Source: Pseudomonas sediminis (GTDB lineage Bacteria; Pseudomonadota; Gammaproteobacteria; Pseudomonadales; Pseudomonadaceae). From it: a stretch of DNA of 64,000 bases. Of the stretch, positions 38,802 to 47,401 are shown one piece after another; position 1 is the first letter of the stretch, and the number at the start of each line of letters is the position of its first letter. The stretch spans positions 186,001 to 250,000 of the forward strand of contig NZ_NIQU01000003.1 in the NCBI RefSeq assembly GCF_002741105.1, written 5' to 3'. The notes beneath the pieces are model-generated. The model saw only the letters and a list, made by a program, of their open reading frames with translations, had not been told where the DNA came from and did not search any database. The position numbers were made by a program, and so were the translations under genes.

Positions 38802-40484
38802 ATGACCCAGGAAATCGGCGGCTTCGCCGCGCTCGGACTTCACCCCAATATTCTCGCCGCTCTGACCGCTGTCGGTTACGAAGAGCCGTCTCCGATCCAG
38901 TCGCAGGCCATTCCGGTGATTCTCGCCGGCCACGACATGATCGGCCAGGCGCAGACCGGTACCGGTAAAACCGCAGCCTTCGCGCTGCCGCTGCTGTCGA
39001 AAATCGACACTGCCAAGCGCGAGCCGCAGGTGCTGATCCTGGCGCCGACTCGTGAGCTGGCCCTGCAGGTTGCCACCGCCTTCGAAACCTACTCCAAGCA
39101 GATGCCTGGCCTGAACGTCGTTGCCGTATACGGTGGCGCACCGATGGGCCCGCAGCTCAAGGCTATTCGCCAGGGCGCTCAGGTCATCGTCGCCACGCCG
39201 GGTCGTCTTGTCGACCACCTGCGTCGTGACGAGAAAGTGCTGTCGACCATTCAGCATCTGGTACTCGACGAAGCTGACGAGATGCTCAAGCTGGGTTTCA
39301 TGGATGACCTCGAAGTGATCTTCGAGGCCATGCCGGAAAGCCGCCAGAGCGTGCTGTTCTCCGCCACGCTGCCGCATTCGATCCGTGCCATCGCCGAAAA
39401 GCACCTGCGCGAACCGCAACACGTCAAGATCGCTGCCAAGACCCAGACCGTCTCGCGTATCGAGCAGGCGCACCTGATGATCCATGCCGATCAGAAGACC
39501 AACGCCGTGCTGCGCCTGCTGGAAGTCGAGGATTTTGACGCGCTGATCGCTTTCGTACGCACCAAGCAGGCTACTCTGGACCTGGCTGCTGCCCTGGAAG
39601 CCAAAGGCTTCAAGGCCGCTGCGCTGAACGGCGACATCGCCCAGAATCAGCGTGAGCGCGTGATCGAGTCGCTCAAGGATGGCCGCCTGGACATCGTCGT
39701 CGCGACTGACGTTGCTGCTCGTGGTATCGACGTGCCGCGCATCACCCACGTGTTCAACGTCGACATGCCGTACGACCCGGAGTCCTACGTACACCGTATC
39801 GGCCGTACCGGCCGCGCCGGTCGCGATGGTCGTGCGCTGCTGCTGGTGACCCCGCGTGAGCGTCGCATGCTGCAGGTGATCGAACGTGTCACCGGGCAGA
39901 AGGTCGGTGAGGTCAAGCTGCCGAACGCCCAGCAAGTGCTCGATGCCCGTATCAAGAAGCTGACCAGCAGCCTGGCGCCGCTGGTGGCCGATGCTGAAGC
40001 CAGTCATGGCGACCTGCTCGACCGTCTGACTGCCGACATCGGTTGCAGCCCACGCGCTTTGGCCGCTGCGCTGCTGAAGAAGGCCACCAATGGTCAGGCG
40101 CTGGATCTGGCTACCGTCGAACGCGAGCAGCCGCTGGTGCCGGGTGTTGGTGGTGCTCCACGTGAGCGCCGTGAACGTGACGGCGAGCGTGGTGGTGAGC
40201 GCGGCGAATACCGCGAGCGCCGTGCGCCGATGCCGCTGGCCGAAGGCCGTGTGCGTTGCCGCACTGCACTGGGTACTCGCGACGGTATCGCCGCGAAGAA
40301 CCTGCTCGGCGCCATCCTCAACGAAGGTGGTCTGGCTCGCGAAGCGATCGGTCGTATCCAGATTCGCGAAACCTTCAGCCTGGTCGAGCTGCCGGAAGAC
40401 GGCCTGGACCGTCTGCTCGGCAAGTTGAAAGATACCCGCGTTGCTGGCAAGGCGCTGAAACTGCGTCGCTATCGCGAGGATTGA
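38802..40484 (+). CDS. deaD: DEAD-box ATP-dependent RNA helicase (DeaD/CsdA-like)
   Basis: 560 residues. Q motif (GGFAALGLHPNILAAL... PIQSQAIP), motif I AQTGTGKTAAF, DEAD as VLDEADEML, SAT as LFSATLP, and motif VI YVHRIGRTGRAGRDG. The C-terminus has an Arg/Gly-rich linker (ERRERDGERGGERGEYRERR, about 455-475) and a DbpA-type RNA-binding domain (GAILNEGGLAREAIGRIQIR). It acts in ribosome assembly and mRNA turnover, mainly at low temperature. A strong terminator follows. Confidence 0.94.
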   Translation: MTQEIGGFAALGLHPNILAALTAVGYEEPSPIQSQAIPVILAGHDMIGQAQTGTGKTAAFALPLLSKIDTAKREPQVLILAPTRELALQVATAFETYSKQMPGLNVVAVYGGAPMGPQLKAIRQGAQVIVATPGRLVDHLRRDEKVLSTIQHLVLDEADEMLKLGFMDDLEVIFEAMPESRQSVLFSATLPHSIRAIAEKHLREPQHVKIAAKTQTVSRIEQAHLMIHADQKTNAVLRLLEVEDFDALIAFVRTKQATLDLAAALEAKGFKAAALNGDIAQNQRERVIESLKDGRLDIVVATDVAARGIDVPRITHVFNVDMPYDPESYVHRIGRTGRAGRDGRALLLVTPRERRMLQVIERVTGQKVGEVKLPNAQQVLDARIKKLTSSLAPLVADAEASHGDLLDRLTADIGCSPRALAAALLKKATNGQALDLATVEREQPLVPGVGGAPRERRERDGERGGERGEYRERRAPMPLAEGRVRCRTALGTRDGIAAKNLLGAILNEGGLAREAIGRIQIRETFSLVELPEDGLDRLLGKLKDTRVAGKALKLRRYRED

Positions 40485-40519
40485 TCCGCCAGGCTTGATG
40501 CCTTGTCACTGGATCAGCA

Positions 40520-40553
40520 AAAACGCCGCGCCCTTTACAAGGCGCGGCGTTTT
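40520..40553. terminator. Bidirectional terminator after deaD
   Basis: AAAACGCCGCGCC (40520-40532) and GGCGCGGCGTTTT (40541-40553), 8-nt loop, T-tracts on both sides. It separates deaD from the convergent gene at 40571. Confidence 0.9.
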
Positions 40554-40570
40554 TATTTGCGCGAGACTGG

Positions 40571-40972
40571 TTAGCTGGTTTCACTAAGATTGGCCTTGGG
40601 CGCCAGGCGCTCGAACACCTCGGGCGTCAACGCCGCTTCGCCGGCTTCGTCGAGCACTTCACGCGGGTGCTCGCTGCCGGGGATGCTGCTGTCGAGCATG
40701 CTCAGCAGTTGTGCGCCTCGCGCTGTCAGCACGAAGTTTTCGCCGTTGCCGCCTTGATCTTCCGGGCGCGGCTCGATGAAGCCGTTCTCCAGCAGGCGCG
40801 CTTCGTAGCGAGTGGCCTCGGCGCGCAGGTGATCGAGGTCATGTACTGGATCGCCAGCGCTTTCCTGTTCTGCTGCCAGGTCTTCGGCGTAGCGGCGTGG
40901 GGCAAACGGTTTGCCAGCGGAGTTCTGCGCCTCGTGCAGCAGGCGCTCGATCAGGTCCCAGTCGTGCTTCAT
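40571..40972 (-). CDS. DUF2513-like hypothetical protein
   Basis: 133 residues. The N-terminus MKHDWDLIERLLHEAQ and the LLENGFIEPRPE and FVLTARGAQLLSML segments resemble DUF2513, a winged-helix-like family found in phages and chromosomes, often annotated only as hypothetical. No membrane segment. The highly acidic C-terminal 40 residues (HPREVLDEAGEAALTPEVFE) are not part of the family core. It stands alone between two terminators. Confidence 0.7.
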   Translation of the reverse strand: MKHDWDLIERLLHEAQNSAGKPFAPRRYAEDLAAEQESAGDPVHDLDHLRAEATRYEARLLENGFIEPRPEDQGGNGENFVLTARGAQLLSMLDSSIPGSEHPREVLDEAGEAALTPEVFERLAPKANLSETS

Positions 40973-41065
40973 GGCTGTCTCTCCCTATGCGGTGGACTCA
41001 TAAGGTCCGACTCCGCCCATGCGCTGGGGTTCGACTTGAATGACTCGAGTGGAGCGCGCAAAGCA

Positions 41066-41092
41066 AAACGCCCCGAACCAGTCGGGGCGTTT
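41066..41092 (-). terminator. Terminator of the cysI-like/DUF934 operon
   Basis: AAACGCCCCGA (41066-41076) and TCGGGGCGTTT (41082-41092), 5-nt loop, with T-rich sequence beyond on the minus strand. Confidence 0.8.
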
Positions 41093-41113
41093 GGGGCGTT
41101 CCAGTTGCCGTGA

Positions 41114-41611
41114 TTAGGCGCGGCGACGGAACAGTGGTTGTGGCTGATCGGCCGAAGCCTGGTAAACCTCGCTGTAGTCCTCGAAGGCCTTCAGCGCATC
41201 GTACGGGTCCTTGTCGGCACGCACGGCGAAGGCGTCGAAGCCGACGCGGCGCAGGGCGAACAACTGGTCGCGCAGGACGTCGCCGATGGCGCGGACTTCA
41301 CCTTTGTAGTCGTAGCGGGTACGCAGCAGGTAGGCGGTGGAGGAGTGGCGGCCGTCGGTGAAGGCCGGGAATTCGAGGGCGATCACCTGGAAGTGCGCCA
41401 GATCATCGGCAATTTCCTCGATCTCGTCGCCAGCTTCCAGCCACACGCCAAGGCCGCCGTCGCGGGCCTTGAGGGCGTGAGCATGCTCGCGCCACAGGGT
41501 CAGCGGGACGATGATGTCGTCGCAGTTGGGGATGACGTCCAGGGTCACGTCCTTGGCCAGCAGGTGCCAGGTTTCGTCGACCACCTGACCGTTCTTAATG
41601 ATTCGCTGCAT
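41114..41611 (-). CDS. DUF934 protein (partner of assimilatory sulfite/nitrite reductase)
   Basis: 165 residues from MQRIIKNGQVVDETWHL. DUF934 proteins almost always follow a CysI-type hemoprotein gene and are thought to take part in its electron transfer or assembly; the mechanism is not established. Motifs VPLTLWREHA, LEFPAFTDGRHSSTAYLLR and RVGFDAFAV are characteristic. Its ATG lies inside the 3' end of the reductase gene (17-bp overlap), so translation is coupled. Confidence 0.88.
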   Translation of the reverse strand: MQRIIKNGQVVDETWHLLAKDVTLDVIPNCDDIIVPLTLWREHAHALKARDGGLGVWLEAGDEIEEIADDLAHFQVIALEFPAFTDGRHSSTAYLLRTRYDYKGEVRAIGDVLRDQLFALRRVGFDAFAVRADKDPYDALKAFEDYSEVYQASADQPQPLFRRRA

Positions 41612-43253
41612 AGACGCGCTCCTTGAACGGGTCGATACCGACACGGCGGTAGGTGTCGAGGAAGCTTTCCTCTTCTGTGCGTTGTTCGACGTAGACCTTG
41701 ATGATCTTGTCGATCACATCGGCCATGTCCGCTTCGGCGAAGGACGGGCCGAGGATCTGCGCCAGGCTGGCGTCACGGCCGGCGCTGCCGCCGAGCGAGA
41801 CCTGATAGAACTCCTGGCCCTTCTTGTCGACGCCGAGGATGCCGATATGGCCAACGTGGTGGTGACCACAGGCGTTCATGCAGCCGGAGATGTTCAGGTC
41901 GATATTGCCGATGTCGAACAGGTAGTCGAGGTCATCGAAGCGGCGCTGAATTGCTTCGGCAATCGGGATCGACTTGGCGTTGGCCAGCGAGCAGAAGTCG
42001 CCACCCGGGCAGCAGATGATATCGGTCAGCAGACCGACGTTCGGCGTGGCGAAGCCCTGCTCGCGCAGTTCGCCCCACAGGGTCAGCAGCTGACGCTGCT
42101 CGACGTCGGCGAGGATGATGTTCTGGTTATGGCTGTTGCGCACTTCGCCGAAGCTGTAGCGATCGGCCAGGTCGGCGATGGCATCGAGCTGCTTGTCGGT
42201 GACGTCGCCCGGCGCCACGCCAGTGGGCTTGAGCGACAGGGTCACGGCAACGTAGCCGGGCTTCTTGTGGGCGAAGGTGTTGCGTTCGCGCCAGCGGGCG
42301 AAGCCTGGATGCTCGGCGTTCTGCTGGGCGAGCAGGGCGTCTTCGTCCTGCAGGGCCAGGTAGGCCGGGTCGACGAAGTGTGCGGCAACGCGCGCGACTT
42401 CGGCTTCGGTCAGGGTGCTCGGACCATCCTTGAGGTGTGCCCATTCGGCGTCCACGCGCTGCGCGAACACTTCCGGGGTCAGCGCCTTGACCAGAATCTT
42501 GATGCGCGCCTTGTACTTGTTGTCGCGACGTCCATAGCGGTTGTACACACGCAGGATGGCGTCGAGATAGCTGATCAGGTGCTGCCACGGCAGGAATTCG
42601 TTGATGAAACTGCCGACGATCGGGGTACGGCCCAGGCCGCCACCGACGGAAACACGGAAGCCCAGCTCGCCGGCGGCGTTCTTCACCGCCTCCAGGCCGA
42701 TGTCATGCACTTCGATGGCAGCGCGGTCGCCCACTGCGCCGTTGACGGCGATCTTGAACTTGCGCGGCAGGTGGCTGAACTCGGGGTGGAAGGTCGACCA
42801 CTGACGGATGATTTCGCACCAGGGGCGCGGATCGACGATCTCGTCCTTGGCCACACCGGCGAACTGGTCGGTGGTGGTGTTGCGGATGCAGTTGCCGCTG
42901 GTCTGGATGGCGTGCATCTGCACGGTGGCCAGCTCGGCGAGAATTTCCGGCACGTCTTCCAGCTCCGGCCAGTTGTACTGGACGTTCTGCCGGGTGCTGA
43001 TGTGGGCATAGCCTTTGTCGTAGTCACGGGCGATGCGCGCAAGCACGCGAACCTGGGCGGACGACAGCAGGCCGTAAGGCACGGCGACGCGCAGCATCGG
43101 CGCGAAACGCTGGATATACAGACCGTTCTGCAGGCGCAGCGGACGGAATTCCTCACCGCTCAGCTCTCCGGAGAGATAGCGGCGGGTTTGATCGCGGAAC
43201 TGCTTGACGCGATCCTCGACGATCTGTTGATCGTACTGGTCATATACGTACAT
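41595..43253 (-). CDS. cysI: Siroheme [4Fe-4S] sulfite/nitrite reductase hemoprotein (CysI-like)
   Basis: 552 residues. It reduces sulfite to sulfide (or nitrite to ammonia) in the cytosol for sulfur assimilation. Ferredoxin-like repeats at both halves; HISTRQNVQYNW and QTSGNCIRNTTTD bind siroheme; the cluster/siroheme Cys lie in CCPGGDFC and SGCMNACGHHH. The frame is open 11 codons upstream, but ATG 43253 gives the Pseudomonas length. It needs siroheme made by cysG in this window. No flavoprotein CysJ is nearby. Confidence 0.92.
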   Translation of the reverse strand: MYVYDQYDQQIVEDRVKQFRDQTRRYLSGELSGEEFRPLRLQNGLYIQRFAPMLRVAVPYGLLSSAQVRVLARIARDYDKGYAHISTRQNVQYNWPELEDVPEILAELATVQMHAIQTSGNCIRNTTTDQFAGVAKDEIVDPRPWCEIIRQWSTFHPEFSHLPRKFKIAVNGAVGDRAAIEVHDIGLEAVKNAAGELGFRVSVGGGLGRTPIVGSFINEFLPWQHLISYLDAILRVYNRYGRRDNKYKARIKILVKALTPEVFAQRVDAEWAHLKDGPSTLTEAEVARVAAHFVDPAYLALQDEDALLAQQNAEHPGFARWRERNTFAHKKPGYVAVTLSLKPTGVAPGDVTDKQLDAIADLADRYSFGEVRNSHNQNIILADVEQRQLLTLWGELREQGFATPNVGLLTDIICCPGGDFCSLANAKSIPIAEAIQRRFDDLDYLFDIGNIDLNISGCMNACGHHHVGHIGILGVDKKGQEFYQVSLGGSAGRDASLAQILGPSFAEADMADVIDKIIKVYVEQRTEEESFLDTYRRVGIDPFKERVYAANH

Positions 43254-43335
43254 GAAGGGTCCTGTTTTCAGGCTACTTACTGCCAATCAGCGCGCACGGC
43301 CGCGCACTCCCCGAGGAGCCGGGGCACGATACCAG

Positions 43336-43380
43336 CTCAGGTTTATGCGTAAAAGTGATGTTTGAATATATAAACCTGAG
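43336..43380. promoter_or_regulatory. Palindromic element upstream of the cysI-like gene
   Basis: CTCAGGTTTAT (43336-43346) and ATAAACCTGAG (43370-43380) are exact inverted repeats with a 23-bp AT-rich spacer, 83-127 bp upstream of the start. This is consistent with a regulator site (CysB is the obvious candidate) but the CysB motif is too loose to confirm. Confidence 0.55.
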
Positions 43381-43488
43381 TTTAAGGAATAAGACTACCC
43401 CAGAGCATAACCAGATGGTTTGAGCGATGGCTCAGGCTGGTCTTAAATGCAGTGTGCACCACCCAAAAGCACAAGAAGAGGGGGAACC

Positions 43489-43602
43489 ATGAACGAACAC
43501 ACCGAAGTGGAAAATTCCGACAGCGTCACCGATGCCTGGGCGATCTTTTGCCTGATCCTTCTTGCGGTAGGTACTGCGGTCTTCTGGGTCAGCGGACAGT
43601 GA
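43489..43602 (+). CDS. Small single-pass membrane protein, 37 aa
   Basis: Product begins MNEHTEVENSDSVTDAW and continues with a 20-residue hydrophobic helix (AIFCLILLAVGTAVFWV) ending SGQ. Predicted N-in or N-out single-pass inner-membrane peptide with an acidic N-terminus. GAGGGGG lies 4 bp before the ATG and a terminator follows 5 bp after the stop. Family not recognised. It is divergent from the cysI-like gene, so they may share regulation. Confidence 0.7.
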   Translation: MNEHTEVENSDSVTDAWAIFCLILLAVGTAVFWVSGQ

Positions 43603-43606
43603 GGAT

Positions 43607-43637
43607 AAAGGCCGACGCGCATTAGCGGTCGGCCTTT
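43607..43637 (+). terminator. Terminator after the 37-aa gene
   Basis: AAAGGCCGAC (43607-43616) and GTCGGCCTTT (43628-43637), followed by TG. The right arm lies just before the next gene's promoter region. Confidence 0.8.
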
Positions 43638-43685
43638 TGTCATTTGCGCCCTATACTGCGCCCCGGTTAATTGGGGAGGGGTGCC

Positions 43686-44747
43686 GTGATCCGTTGGGTG
43701 TTGGGCCTGTGGCTATTGCTGTGCTGCGCATCGGTGACAGCACAACCTCGTGCGCCGTTAGTGATCTTCCTCAATCCCGGCTATTCCGACGAGCCATTCT
43801 GGAGCGATTACTCCCGCTACATGCAGGACGCCGCCGGCGATCTTGGCATGGAGCTCAAGGTGCTCTATGGCGAACGCGATCCTGTGCGGATGTTGGCCAA
43901 TGCTCGGCAGGTCCCCGATGGCGAGCATCCCGATTATCTGATCTTCACCAACGAGCAATTTCAGGGACCAGTGGTGTTGCGCTTGTTCGAGAACAGCGCG
44001 GTCAAGCTGTTTGCTCTTCATAGCACCCTGACTGACGAACAGCAGGCACTGATCGGTGGGAGTCGCGAGCGCCACCGCAACTGGTTGGGAAGTCTGGTAC
44101 CCAATGATGAAGAGGCCGGATACCTGATGGGGCGTGACCTGATCGCCCTCAATGAGGGACAGCCCGCCGAGTTGCTGGCGTTTTCCGGGGTCAAGCAAAC
44201 GCCTTCCTCCATCCTGCGCCTGGCGGGCCTGCAGAGGGCCTTGAATGAAGCACCGCAGATCAAGCTGATGCAGGCCGTGCACGGTGAATGGCAGGAGCAA
44301 CGCGCCTATGAGCAGGCGGTAAGCCTTTTGCCACGCTATCCGGGTGTGAGTCTGGTCTGGTCTGCCAACGATGCAATGGCATTTGGCGTGATGCGTGCGG
44401 CTGATGAGCTGGGCAGAGATCTGCGCTATGCCGCCCTGAACAACTCGACTCGGGTGCTGCAGGCGCATATCGATGGGCGAATCGATGTGCTGGCGAGCGG
44501 CCACTTCATCCTCGGAGCCTGTGCCATGGTGATGCTCAGTGACCACGGACGTGGTTTGGATTTCATCACGCGCGGCGGCGAAAACCAGGTGGCATCTTTA
44601 CTGCGCGTGGTTGACAAAGAGCAGTCGGAGAAACTGCTGAAACGCCTCGCCCGGCCGGATATCGGCCTGGACTTTGGTCAATTCAGCCTGCTCAAGCACC
44701 CGGAGCAGTCGCGCTACGACTGCTCGATCGCCTCCCTGCTGGAGTGA
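43686..44747 (+). CDS. Periplasmic sugar-type substrate-binding protein
   Basis: 353 residues. Signal peptide (VIRWVLGLWLLLCCASVTAQ read with initiator Met) then a type I periplasmic-binding fold (LVIFLNPGYSDEPFWSDY, SLVWSANDAMAFGVMRAADE). It starts at GTG 43686 after GGGGAGGGG. No ABC permease or ATPase genes are adjacent, so it may feed a sensor such as a histidine kinase or diguanylate cyclase instead of a transporter. Ends flush against the convergent DUF2970 gene. Confidence 0.82.
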   Translation: MIRWVLGLWLLLCCASVTAQPRAPLVIFLNPGYSDEPFWSDYSRYMQDAAGDLGMELKVLYGERDPVRMLANARQVPDGEHPDYLIFTNEQFQGPVVLRLFENSAVKLFALHSTLTDEQQALIGGSRERHRNWLGSLVPNDEEAGYLMGRDLIALNEGQPAELLAFSGVKQTPSSILRLAGLQRALNEAPQIKLMQAVHGEWQEQRAYEQAVSLLPRYPGVSLVWSANDAMAFGVMRAADELGRDLRYAALNNSTRVLQAHIDGRIDVLASGHFILGACAMVMLSDHGRGLDFITRGGENQVASLLRVVDKEQSEKLLKRLARPDIGLDFGQFSLLKHPEQSRYDCSIASLLE

Positions 44748-44975
44748 TCAGCCGGTCGCCAGGTGCAGGATCAGTTTCACCGCTGCCAGTAATACAACCA
44801 CGAACAAGGCGGTGAAGAGCACGCCGAGCAGGATGAAGTGGCTGGGCTTGCCGCGGCTGAAGTCGCGGCTACGGTTCTTCCCGCTCTGTACGCCAAGGGC
44901 AGCGGCCAGCACGCTATGCAGCATTTCGCGCAGGGTCAGCGGGGCCTGTTGGGGGTCTTTGTCCTGATCACTCAT
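44748..44975 (-). CDS. DUF2970 small membrane protein
   Basis: 75 residues: LREMLHSVLAAALGVQSGKNRSRDF, then one membrane helix (FILLGVLFTALFVVVLLAAVKLIL). DUF2970 is a short, conserved proteobacterial family of unknown role. Its stop abuts the stop of the binding-protein gene. ATG 44975 is chosen over an upstream frame extension of 18 codons without family similarity. Confidence 0.82.
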   Translation of the reverse strand: MSDQDKDPQQAPLTLREMLHSVLAAALGVQSGKNRSRDFSRGKPSHFILLGVLFTALFVVVLLAAVKLILHLATG

Positions 44976-45093
44976 GGTCAGCCTCTCCGTCGGTCCTGCA
45001 AGCATAGTCCGCAACCGCCACGCCAGCACTAGGGGCTAGGCTGGCTGCGGCGAATCAGGCAATCTGCGCGAGCGCTGACCACCGACTTTGACC

Positions 45094-45915
45094 ATGCCTG
45101 ACGATCTTTTTGCTGACGATGCCGCGCAGACCGAGCGCACCCGCGAAACCATCCTGCGCTACCACCTGAGCTGGAAGCACCGCGACCTCGACGCGGTAAT
45201 GGCGCTGTATCACCCGCAGATCGAGTACAACGACTTCTATCAGCAGCGCTGCATGCGCCTGGGCGAACTGCGTGAGTACGTCGAGAACAACCTGCCGCGC
45301 CGCCCTGGCGAGCTGCTGGAGCATGTCGACCGTATCCGCATCGACGGTCATACCGCGTTCATCCAGTACTGCACCAGCCTGCAGGGCGGGGAAGGGCTGG
45401 TGTCGTTCCGCACCGGTGAAGCCATCACCGTGCGTGATGGGTTGATCTGGCGCATCAACGAATACGCCACGCTGGTACGTGAGGCGCGTGGTGTCGGCGA
45501 GGCTGTCAGTTCACGCCCTGCCATCAGCCGCCTGGGGCTGTCGACCCGCCAGCTCGGCCAACTGGCGCAGGACCTGCAGGACTACTTCCAGCGCAGCCAG
45601 CCGTTTCTCGACCCTGAACTGGACCTGCAGCAGGTGGCCGCTGCGACGGGTTACAGCCGTAACCAGATCTCCCACCTGCTCAACCAGGTGCTGGGCGAGA
45701 GCTTCTACCGCTACGTCAACCGCGCCCGCCTGCAGTACCTGCTCGATGGCTTGCAGGCGGGCAGCGACCTCAAGCGTATCGATGAGCTGGCTTTTGCGGC
45801 GGGTTTCAACTCGCTGTCGGCCTTCTACAGCTGCTTCAAGCGCCATACCGGGCTGTCGCCAACAGCCTACCTCAAGCAGATTTCCGCGCGGGCACGCACG
45901 CAAGACAACCACTGA
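45094..45915 (+). CDS. AraC-family regulator with an NTF2/SnoaL-like N-terminal domain
   Basis: 273 residues. The N-terminal part (about 10-125: LSWKHRDLDAVMALYHPQIE, HVDRIRIDGHTAFIQYC) looks like an NTF2/SnoaL-like fold rather than the usual cupin sensor; the C-terminal part (about 165-265) is a double-HTH AraC domain (VAAATGYSRNQISHLLNQVL, AFAAGFNSLSAFYSCFKRHTG). It heads a module with a FAD oxidoreductase, a cupin and a polyamine-binding protein, and probably regulates it. ATG 45094 preferred over TTG 45088. Confidence 0.84.
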   Translation: MPDDLFADDAAQTERTRETILRYHLSWKHRDLDAVMALYHPQIEYNDFYQQRCMRLGELREYVENNLPRRPGELLEHVDRIRIDGHTAFIQYCTSLQGGEGLVSFRTGEAITVRDGLIWRINEYATLVREARGVGEAVSSRPAISRLGLSTRQLGQLAQDLQDYFQRSQPFLDPELDLQQVAAATGYSRNQISHLLNQVLGESFYRYVNRARLQYLLDGLQAGSDLKRIDELAFAAGFNSLSAFYSCFKRHTGLSPTAYLKQISARARTQDNH

Positions 45916-45960
45916 TCGCCACGACTAGCCTTGGGTCATCGATTGATGACGGAGGCGTGG

Positions 45961-47367
45961 ATGAATCCCTGGCGCAACATCAGTCTGTGGATGGATCAGC
46001 TCGATGATCCGCTGCAGGCGCGGCCCAGCCTGCAAGCCGAGCTGCATGCCGACGTGGTGATCATCGGCGCGGGTTACACCGGCCTATGGACAGCCTATTA
46101 CCTCAAACGTCAGGCGCCGCAGCTGCGCGTGGTGATTCTGGAAGCCGAGACCGCCGGTTTCGGTGCGTCCGGGCGCAATGGCGGCTGGTTGATGGGCAAC
46201 CTGCTCGGCGAGGATCGCTTGTTGGCCGGCCTGCCGGCGTCCGAGCGCAAGGCGAGCTTCGACCTGTTGCACGGCATTCCCGATGAAGTGGCCTCGGTGG
46301 TCGCCCGCGAGGGCATCGACTGCGACCTGCGCAGGGGCGGTGTGCTGTATTGCGCGGCGCGCTACCCCGAGCAGGAGGTGCGCCTGCGTGAGTACCTTAA
46401 AGAGCTGCGTGCGCTGGGCCTGAGCGAAGACGACTACCGCTGGCTGCCGCCGAGCGAACTGGCTGCCCAGTTGCGCGTGGCCAATGCCTACGGCGCGCTA
46501 TACAGCCCGCATTGCGGGACGATCCAGCCGGCCAAGCTGGTGCGGGGCCTGGCACGCTGCGTCGAGGGGCTGGGCGTCGAACTCTACGAGTGCAGCCCGG
46601 TGATCGACTGGCAGCCCGGCCTGGTGCGCACGGCTCACGGCCGGGTCACGGCTGATTGGGTGGTGCCGGCCATCGAGGGCTATGCCGCCACTTTGCCGCC
46701 GTTGGGCAATCACCAGTTGCCGGTGCAGAGCCTGATCGTTGCCACCGAGCCACTGCCGGCGGACGTCTGGGCTGGTATCGGCCTGGAGCACGGGCAAGCA
46801 TTCAGCGAATTCAGCCGCCAGGTCACCTACGGCCAGCGCAGCCTCGATGACCGTCTGATCTTCGGTGCGCGCGGTGGCTACCGCTTCGGCGGGCGCCTGC
46901 GCAGCGATTTCAATCTCACTGAAGACGAGCTGGGGCTGCGCCGCTACCTGATGGGGGAAATCTTCCCGCAGTTGCGCAATGTGCGCTTCACCCATTCCTG
47001 GGGCGGCAATCTGGGTATGGCGCGGCGTTTCCAGCCGCACATGTTGCGCGACACGCGCAGCCGCATCGCGCTGTCTGGCGGTTATGGCGGCGAGGGCGTC
47101 GGTGCCACCAACCTCGGCGGGCGCACCCTGGCCGACCTGATTCTCGGGCGTGACAGCGAATTGCTGCGCCAGCCCTGGGTATTGAGCGACAGCCCGATTT
47201 CCAGCCTGAGGCGCTGGGAGCCCGAACCCTGCCGCTGGCTCGGTTACAACGCGATCATCCGCAGCTTCGTGCATGAGGACGAAGTCCTCGCCAACCCGCG
47301 CAGCCCGGCCTGGCGCCGGCGTCTGGCGCAAGCGGTGGCGGCCCGTATGGAAAGCCTGATGGGCTGA
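45961..47367 (+). CDS. FAD-dependent amine/amino-acid oxidoreductase (DadA/PuuB-like)
   Basis: 468 residues, DAO family. FAD-binding VIIGAGYTGLWTAYYL near residue 35-50; GASGRNGGW and a C-terminal SHSWGGNLG... SGGYGGEGVGATNLGG close the flavin site. The closest characterised type seems to be gamma-glutamylputrescine oxidase PuuB, which fits the polyamine-binding protein downstream; other primary/secondary amines remain possible. ATG 45961 is used since GGAGG lies 7 bp upstream; ATG 45946 is in frame. Cupin gene follows by 34 bp. Confidence 0.88.
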   Translation: MNPWRNISLWMDQLDDPLQARPSLQAELHADVVIIGAGYTGLWTAYYLKRQAPQLRVVILEAETAGFGASGRNGGWLMGNLLGEDRLLAGLPASERKASFDLLHGIPDEVASVVAREGIDCDLRRGGVLYCAARYPEQEVRLREYLKELRALGLSEDDYRWLPPSELAAQLRVANAYGALYSPHCGTIQPAKLVRGLARCVEGLGVELYECSPVIDWQPGLVRTAHGRVTADWVVPAIEGYAATLPPLGNHQLPVQSLIVATEPLPADVWAGIGLEHGQAFSEFSRQVTYGQRSLDDRLIFGARGGYRFGGRLRSDFNLTEDELGLRRYLMGEIFPQLRNVRFTHSWGGNLGMARRFQPHMLRDTRSRIALSGGYGGEGVGATNLGGRTLADLILGRDSELLRQPWVLSDSPISSLRRWEPEPCRWLGYNAIIRSFVHEDEVLANPRSPAWRRRLAQAVAARMESLMG

Positions 47368-47401
47368 GTGAATGCCAGCCGTTCCTTTATCCGGAGTACC
47401 A

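Noticed and set aside
41598..43352. A 584-codon open frame antisense to the cysI-like gene
   Set aside because: Same shadow effect; no family features, no ribosome-binding site.
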